A stretch of 64,000 nucleotides of DNA. Source: Embleya sp045207785 (GTDB lineage Bacteria > Actinomycetota > Actinomycetes > Streptomycetales > Streptomycetaceae). Where the stretch lies: the NCBI RefSeq assembly GCF_045207785.1, contig NZ_CP108777.1, positions 558,001 to 622,000 of the forward strand, read 5' to 3'. Below are positions 59,062 to 64,000 of this stretch, one piece after another; position 1 is the stretch's first letter; each line of letters starts with the position of its first letter. The translations under genes and the position numbers were made by a program. Under the pieces are notes generated by a model. It made no database searches and was not told the origin of the DNA. It was given only the letters and a program-made list of their open reading frames with translations.

Positions 59062-60053
59062 CTCGTGCCCCGCTGCGCGTACTCCGCCACCGCGCCGACG
59101 TTGTTCTTGTCGACGAATCCGGGACCGGTCAGTACGGGCTTGCCGCCGCCGACCGTGTTGGCGTTGTCGCGGTAGAGCTTGATCATGGTCACCGGAAGGT
59201 AGCCCTGCAGGTACTGCTGCTGGTCCACCGCGAAGACGATCTTGCCGTCCTTGATCCCGGTGACCACGTCCGGGTTGAGGTCGAACGTGGCGATCTGCGC
59301 CTTGGAGTTCGCGTCGCCCACGGCGCCGACCGCGACCGCGGCGACCTGCGGGTTGAGCGCGAGCACGGCGTCGATGGACGAGTCGGCCTGGAGTGCGCCG
59401 CGAATGCGGGCCTGGACGTCGGTGGGGTTGCTGATGTCCACCTGGAGCGTCTGGGTCTGGCCGCCGAAGCCGGCCTTGGCGCCGTCGCATCTCTGGTTCA
59501 GGCCGACGTTGCCGGCCTCGTGGATGACGCACAGCATCTTCGTCCGACCCGCCTGCTTGAGCTTGCCGCCGGCCGCCTCGCCCGCGATCGACTCGTCCTG
59601 GCCGACGTGCGCGATCGCACCGAACTCGGCGGACCTGCTCTGCCCCGAGTTGATGGTGATGACCGGAATGCCCTTGGCGGTGGCCGCCTTGATCGAGTTG
59701 GCGAGGGCGTCGGGGTTGGCCATCGAGACCACGATGCCGCCCACGCCCTGGGTGACGGCGTTGTCGATCAACCGGGCCTGGCCGGCCGGGTCGCCGTTGC
59801 CCTGGTACTGGACGTCGACGCCCAGCTTCTTGCCGGCGTCCTGCGCGCCGTTCTGCACGACGCTCCAGAACGCGTCACCGGCCGAGCCGTGGGTGATCAC
59901 GGCGACGGTGTTGTTCCCCTTCGCCACGGCGGGCGGGGCGCCCGTGGGGGTGCTCTTGGCGTCCTTGTCGGTACCGGAGGGGCTGCTGCAGGCGGCGAGG
60001 ACGAGCGCGGATAGGCCCAGAGCTGCAGCGAATCCGAGAGAACGTCGGGGCAT
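59058..60053 (-). CDS. Sugar ABC transporter substrate-binding lipoprotein (331 aa)
   Basis: A lipoprotein signal (MPRRSLGFAAALGLSALVLAACSS) with the lipobox cysteine at about residue 22 precedes a periplasmic-binding fold of the RbsB type: NTVAVITHGSAGDAFWSVVQNGAQDAGKKLGVDVQY, GVGGIVVSMANPDAL, GIPVITINSGQ, DAVLALNPQVAAVAVGAV. Myo-inositol is the expected ligand from context. It leads the transporter block; the 328-base gap upstream separates it from iolE. Confidence 0.93.
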   Translation of the reverse strand: MPRRSLGFAAALGLSALVLAACSSPSGTDKDAKSTPTGAPPAVAKGNNTVAVITHGSAGDAFWSVVQNGAQDAGKKLGVDVQYQGNGDPAGQARLIDNAVTQGVGGIVVSMANPDALANSIKAATAKGIPVITINSGQSRSAEFGAIAHVGQDESIAGEAAGGKLKQAGRTKMLCVIHEAGNVGLNQRCDGAKAGFGGQTQTLQVDISNPTDVQARIRGALQADSSIDAVLALNPQVAAVAVGAVGDANSKAQIATFDLNPDVVTGIKDGKIVFAVDQQQYLQGYLPVTMIKLYRDNANTVGGGKPVLTGPGFVDKNNVGAVAEYAQRGTR

Positions 60054-60381
60054 CGAATACTCCTCGTCAGGACGGTCGTGACGGGCAGGTCACGCCGGAG
60101 GGCGCGGTCCGGGTTGGTGAGGATCCGCGGCGATGAGCGAGCGGTGTGCGGGTGTGCGGCGGTGCGGCGGTGCGGGGGCATGGCGCCCCGGACGCGCGGC
60201 TCTTCGGCGTGTACGGCGTGTGGGGCGTGGGGCGGGTACGGCGCGTACGACGGCTCGGGTGGGGTTCGGGTCTCGGGTGTGCTTCGGGCGTCGGGTGTCC
60301 GGCCTGGTACGGATGTCGTACCCAGCCGGGCCGGCGGCATGGCGGGTCGGCGTGCCGGGTACCGCGTGCCGACGTCGGGCG
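60054..60381. promoter_or_regulatory. Intergenic region in the iol cluster
   Basis: 328 bases, the only substantial gap within the cluster. The sequence is G-rich with short GTACGG/GTGCGG repetitions (60150-60260) and holds no supported gene. It may carry a second promoter for the transporter-iolD part. No copy of the TGGAGCGCTCCA operator was found in it. Confidence 0.4.
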
Positions 60382-61305
60382 TCAGTTCCCGCGCAGATGC
60401 GCCAGGCTGCGTGCGGTGTCGTGGCGGGGCAGGTCCGCGTCGACCGGGTCGTCGGTCAATCGGGTGTCCTGTTCCAGCACGTACCACTGGCGGTAGCCGG
60501 CGGCACGCAGGGTCGCGACGATCTCGGCGACGGGCACATCGCCCTCGCCCAGCGCGCGGTACAGGCCCTGTCCGACGGCGTCGGCGTAGGTCAGGGCGCC
60601 GGATCGGACCAGGGCCGCGGTGGCGGCGTGCACGTCCTTGAGGTGTACGTGCCCGATCCGCTCGGGCCGACGGCGCACCAGGTCGAGCGGGTCGGTCCCG
60701 CCGATCAACAGGTGGCCGGTGTCCAGGCACAGCGGCAACTCGCTGTCCCGGAGGAAGCGCTCGACCTCCGCCGAGGTCTCGACGTGCGTGCCGACGTGCG
60801 GGTGCAGGGTGGCCCGCAGACCGTAGCGGCGGGCGATCCGGGCGACCTCCTCGGCCGTGTCGATCAGGAGCCGCCACTGGGAATCGGACAGTTCCGGCCG
60901 GGTGTCGTAGCCGTCCAGCCCGGTGGCGGCGGCCAGGACGAGCACCTCGCCGCCGGCGGCCGCGATCAGCTCGGCCGTACGTTCGGCCCTGGCGAGCGAC
61001 TCCACCGTGCGATCCGCGTCGTGCAGCACGAGGGCGGCGAACGATCCGACGAGCGTCAGACCGTGCCCCTCCAGCACGCCCTTGAGCGCCGAGGGGTCGT
61101 CGGGAAGGTAGCCGGGCGGGCCCAGTTCGGTGGCCGTCAGGCCGAGGCCGGCCATCTCGCCGAGCACGGTGTCGACGGGAAGCATGGGGCCCCAGCCGGG
61201 CACCTCGCACACCCCCCAGGAAATGGGGGCGCCGGCGAGCCGGAGATCGTGGCCGACCGGGGCGGCGGGGGTGGCCGGGGCGGCGGCGGGGCCGGGGGTG
61301 GTCAT
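60382..61305 (-). CDS. iolE: Sugar phosphate isomerase/epimerase family, probable myo-inosose dehydratase (307 aa)
   Basis: AP-endonuclease-2-type TIM barrel. The N-terminal DLRLAGAPISWGVCEVPGWGPMLPVDTVLGEMAGLGLTATELGPPGYLP is the hallmark of IolE. The metal-binding region is spread over ATLHPHVGTHVET, PLCLDTGHLLIGGTDP and HVHLKDVHA. It dehydrates scyllo-inosose to the trihydroxycyclohexanedione. ATG at 61305 overlaps the stop of iolG (ATGA). An Ala/Pro-rich leader of about 20 residues precedes the domain. Confidence 0.88.
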   Translation of the reverse strand: MTTPGPAAAPATPAAPVGHDLRLAGAPISWGVCEVPGWGPMLPVDTVLGEMAGLGLTATELGPPGYLPDDPSALKGVLEGHGLTLVGSFAALVLHDADRTVESLARAERTAELIAAAGGEVLVLAAATGLDGYDTRPELSDSQWRLLIDTAEEVARIARRYGLRATLHPHVGTHVETSAEVERFLRDSELPLCLDTGHLLIGGTDPLDLVRRRPERIGHVHLKDVHAATAALVRSGALTYADAVGQGLYRALGEGDVPVAEIVATLRAAGYRQWYVLEQDTRLTDDPVDADLPRHDTARSLAHLRGN

Positions 61306-62363
61306 GACGCCACCTCGGTGGTGAACGGCTGCGCCGGGTCGGTCGGGCTCGGGCTCGGGCTCGCGGCGGCGAGTACGGCCGCCACGTCGACCGGGCGGCC
61401 CTCGCGCCGCGACTGCTCGCATGCCTCGGCCAGCACCAGACTGGCAAGGGAGTCGCGGATCGGGGACGGGTTGGCCATCCGACCGGCGATCACCTCGACG
61501 AACACGCGCATCTCGTTGCCGTACGCGAGGGCGAAGCGCTCCGGGAAGCCGGGGTAGGCGTCGGGGCCCGCCTGCGGACCGTCCGGTTCGAGCGAGGTCA
61601 ACGGCGTGCGCGGATCGAGACCCACCGCAAGGGACTGCGACGAGCCCAGCACCTCGATGCGGTGGTCGTATCCCGCCGGGTCGTGCCGCCCGCCGGTGAG
61701 CACCGCGTGCGCGCCGCCCGCGAAACGCAGGACCGCGACCGCGTTGTCGACGTCGTCCGCCTTGGCGAACGCCTCGTCGACCAGGACCGATCCGCTGGCG
61801 AACACGTCGACGACCGGCTCGCCGATCAACCACGGCACGGCGTCCAGGTCGTGAATGAGCAGGTCGCGGAAGATGCCGCCGGACGCGGGCAGGTAGCCGA
61901 AGTCGGGCGGGGCGGCGTCCTGGCCGATCGCCCGCACCAGATAGGGCGTGCCCATCTCGCCGGCGTCCAGGCGACGCTTCAGCTCGACTACGGCCGGGTC
62001 GAATCGCCGCTGGAACCCCACGAGCACGGGCACCCCGCTCGCCTCCACGTCCGCGATCAGGTCGATCATCCGCGCGATGTCCGAGGCGATGGGCTTCTCG
62101 CACAGTGTCGGTACGCCCGCGGCCACGGTCCGCCGCAGCATCTCCGGGTGGGTGTCGGTGGGGGTCGCCACCACGACCCCGTCGACCTCGCGGAGCAGGG
62201 TGTCCAGGTCACCGACCGCTTGGGCGCCGATCTCCTTCGCGAGAGCGTCCGCCCGTCCCGGTTGCGGGTCGAACAGGACGAGTCCGTCGACCGTCTCCAG
62301 GTTCGTGAGGTTGCGCGCGTGCATCGCGCCGATCCGCCCCACGCCTGCGACTCCGATACGCAT
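61302..62363 (-). CDS. iolG: Inositol 2-dehydrogenase, Gfo/Idh/MocA family (353 aa)
   Basis: NAD-binding motif RIGVAGVGRIGAMHARNL at residues 2-19, the conserved Lys in VPTLCEKPIASDIARMIDL, and the catalytic Asp/His pair in FRDLLIHDLDAVPWLIG. It oxidises myo-inositol to scyllo-inosose. The start at 62363 puts GGAG 11 nt upstream; ATG at 62372 has it only 2 nt away. A short Ser/Pro repeat (SPSPSPT) lies near the C-terminus. First gene of the operon, with two LacI-type operators 63-91 bp upstream. Confidence 0.9.
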   Translation of the reverse strand: MRIGVAGVGRIGAMHARNLTNLETVDGLVLFDPQPGRADALAKEIGAQAVGDLDTLLREVDGVVVATPTDTHPEMLRRTVAAGVPTLCEKPIASDIARMIDLIADVEASGVPVLVGFQRRFDPAVVELKRRLDAGEMGTPYLVRAIGQDAAPPDFGYLPASGGIFRDLLIHDLDAVPWLIGEPVVDVFASGSVLVDEAFAKADDVDNAVAVLRFAGGAHAVLTGGRHDPAGYDHRIEVLGSSQSLAVGLDPRTPLTSLEPDGPQAGPDAYPGFPERFALAYGNEMRVFVEVIAGRMANPSPIRDSLASLVLAEACEQSRREGRPVDVAAVLAAASPSPSPTDPAQPFTTEVAS

Positions 62364-62425
62364 GAGACTCATTTCTCCAGTGGGCGAGTGGGATTGGGCA
62401 AGTGGAATGCTTGAGGAGCGTTGTG

Positions 62426-62454
62426 TGGAGCGCTCCAAATTTTGGAGCGCTCCA
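62426..62454. promoter_or_regulatory. Operator pair TGGAGCGCTCCA (iolG side)
   Basis: Two perfect 12-bp palindromes at 62426-62437 and 62443-62454, centres 17 bp apart. They match the pair at 62589-62617 exactly in sequence and spacing. LacI-family binding is inferred from their central CG and location between iolG and the LacI gene. Confidence 0.85.
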
Positions 62455-62588
62455 ACCCGAGAACGCCCCAAGACTGATACTCACCGTCCGAGCGTGTCAA
62501 GGGTCACTCGTAACGTTCGCTTAACGCTGCCGACACGCGGATCGGTGGGCCCTACAGTCATCCTTCGGGGCGATCGAGTCGTTCCGCT

Positions 62589-62617
62589 TGGAGCGCTCCA
62601 TTCATTGGAGCGCTCCA
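62589..62617. promoter_or_regulatory. Operator pair TGGAGCGCTCCA (regulator side)
   Basis: Two perfect palindromes at 62589-62600 and 62606-62617, again 17 bp centre to centre, and 163 bp from the first pair. They lie upstream of the LacI-type gene, followed by TAATCT (62624-62629), a possible -10 hexamer. Autoregulation and looping between the pairs are possible. Confidence 0.85.
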
Positions 62618-62891
62618 AGCGTGTAATCTTCGTTTTACGGTGCCGGTCATCGTGTTGCGGTGTCGCGGGGGTCCGGTCGCGTGGAATCACGGCGCTGCGG
62701 CGTCGGGGTGCCGTGGTGGTGCGAGGTCGCGGTTGTGCGGGTCGCGAGCTCGTCGCGTCGTCGGATTCACCGAATCGGAGGACGCCGGAACCCCGGAGTC
62801 GCCGGTTCGTCGAATCGTCGAACGGCCCGGTCGAATGACCCGGTCGAACGGTCGACCGGCAGCGCCGCATCGGGAGAAAAGGGGAGCATCA

Positions 62892-63893
62892 GTGTCCGGT
62901 CCCACCCTCGAGGACGTCGCCGCGCGCGCCGGGGTCTCCCGCTCACTCGTGTCGCTGGTGATGCGCGGCTCGCCCAAGGTCAGCGAGACCCGCCGGCAGG
63001 CCGTCCTCGCCGCCGCCCGAGAGTTGGGCTACCGCCCCAACCTCAACGCCCGCACCCTGGCCACCGGCAGCAGCAGCACGCTGGGCGTGATGATCTCCGA
63101 TCTGCACAACCCCTACTTCGCCGAGGTCGTCGACGGCGTCGAGGCCGCCGCCAACGACAACGACATGGACATCATCCTGGGCACCGGCGGACGGCGGCCG
63201 GCCCACGAGCGGCGCAGCGTGGAACGCCTGCTCCAGTTCCGGCCCGCCGGCCTCCTCCTGCTCGGTCCGGTCGTCGAGACCTCCGCGATCGAGGAGGCCG
63301 CCTCCCAGGTGCCCACCGTGCTGGTCGCCAGGAGCGTCCGGGCCGGCCACGTGGACACGGTCAACGACGACGGCGCCACCGGATCGGCCCTGGCCGTCGA
63401 GCACTTGGCCGCGCTGGGACACCGCCACATCGTGCACGTGGACGGCGGCGCCGGCTCGCAGTCCCTGGTCCGCCGCCGCGGCTACGAACAGGCCATGAAA
63501 CGCCTGGCGTTGACGCGCCACATGCGCGTCGTGCCGAGCGAGTACACGGACACCGGAGGTGCCAAGGCCGCCCGCGCCCTCCTGGGCGGCGACGAACTCC
63601 CCACGGCCATCGTCGCGGCCAACGACTTCAACGCGGTGGGCATCATCGGCGAACTGTCGGAGGCCGGCGTACGGGTCCCCCAGGACGTCTCCGTCATCGG
63701 CTACGACAACACCCACCTGGCCGGGCTGCGGCACATCGGCCTGACCACGATCAACCAGCCGAGGGAAGAAATGGGTCGCCTGGCCACGGAAACCCTCCTC
63801 CAACGCCTCCGCGGCGAACGCACCAAGGCGGCCCGCCACCTCCTGCACCCGGAACTGGTGATCCGCACCAGCACGGGCGCGCCGCGGACGTAG
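62892..63893 (+). CDS. LacI-family transcriptional regulator (333 aa)
   Basis: The N-terminal LacI helix-turn-helix is PTLEDVAARAGVSRSLVSLVMRGSPKVSETRRQAVLAAARELGYRPNLNARTL, followed by a sugar-binding domain (TLGVMISDLHNPYFAEVVDGVEAAANDNDMDIILGT, GHRHIVHVDGGAGSQSLVRRRGYEQAM, PTAIVAANDFNAVGII, VSVIGYDNTHLAGL). The GTG at 62892 has GGGGAG upstream; frames extending to 62640 lack coding bias. It is divergent from iolG and probably represses the inositol genes, with inositol or a catabolite as inducer. Confidence 0.92.
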   Translation: MSGPTLEDVAARAGVSRSLVSLVMRGSPKVSETRRQAVLAAARELGYRPNLNARTLATGSSSTLGVMISDLHNPYFAEVVDGVEAAANDNDMDIILGTGGRRPAHERRSVERLLQFRPAGLLLLGPVVETSAIEEAASQVPTVLVARSVRAGHVDTVNDDGATGSALAVEHLAALGHRHIVHVDGGAGSQSLVRRRGYEQAMKRLALTRHMRVVPSEYTDTGGAKAARALLGGDELPTAIVAANDFNAVGIIGELSEAGVRVPQDVSVIGYDNTHLAGLRHIGLTTINQPREEMGRLATETLLQRLRGERTKAARHLLHPELVIRTSTGAPRT

Positions 63894-64000
63894 CGGCGAT
63901 CCCGGGTTCGCGGGAGGTCTCGCCGAGGGGTCGGGGATCGACATCCGGGGGCGAGTCGGCGATCTGCCCCCGGACGCAAGTCGACGGTGGGGCTCAGCCG

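Noticed and set aside
62640..62891. N-terminal extension of the LacI-type regulator
   Set aside because: The added residues are Arg/Gly/Ser-rich with poor codon bias, and a ribosome-binding site precedes the GTG at 62892, where the family N-terminus begins.

Overview
The window is chromosomal DNA from a very high-GC actinomycete, most like Streptomycetaceae (Streptomyces, Embleya and relatives). The signs are strong G/C at third codon positions, many GTG starts, many 4-nt stop/start overlaps, dense TetR/MarR/XRE/LuxR-type regulators, a SARP-type activator and helix-turn-helix/TPR regulators. No rRNA, tRNA, CRISPR array or intact mobile element was seen. Product names come from reading motifs by eye; no database search was run.

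Layout. 1-4 kb: end of a methyltransferase gene, a NUDIX hydrolase with a helix-turn-helix/TPR regulator, two small proteins and a flavoprotein. 4.4-11.1 kb: a five-gene operon that is the most unusual part of the window. It encodes a ferritin-like di-iron protein, a LodA/GoxA-like quinoprotein oxidase that appears split into two polypeptides, a radical SAM/SPASM maturase and a QhpG/LodB-like FAD monooxygenase. 11-20 kb: an XRE-cupin regulator divergent from a thioredoxin-reductase-like enzyme, a TetR/PPOX/amidase unit, and a MarR gene divergent from two transporters of visibly lower GC. 20-27 kb: a TetR/methyltransferase pair, a small recombinase-like protein, a YbdK-type ligase, an ArsR-like regulator, an MFS exporter and several gene relics. 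27-34 kb: a SARP regulator followed by a free-standing N-terminal region of a SagB-type dehydrogenase, then a two-component system divergent from a FtsX-type ABC exporter. 34-42 kb: TetR/hydrolase/SRPBCC, TetR/DUF4386, a helix-turn-helix protein/hydrolase pair, two small proteins and a secreted class C serine hydrolase. 42-51 kb: a second two-component/ABC exporter module, a universal stress protein and a helix-turn-helix/TPR regulator. 51-64 kb: myo-inositol catabolism and uptake (iolG-iolE, ABC transporter, iolC, aldolase, iolB, iolD) with a LacI-type repressor and an inositol-monophosphatase-like gene.

How the genes work together. In the 4.4-11.1 kb operon the radical SAM enzyme and the FAD enzyme are expected to modify the C-terminal half of the split LodA-like protein; the usual partner cysteine of the tryptophylquinone cofactor is not where expected, so the cofactor chemistry may be new. 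In the inositol locus imported inositol is oxidised by IolG, dehydrated by IolE, hydrolysed by IolD, isomerised by IolB, phosphorylated by IolC and cleaved by the aldolase. The LacI protein probably controls it through four copies of TGGAGCGCTCCA. Most regulator/target pairs elsewhere show palindromic operators in their shared promoter regions, and these are listed.
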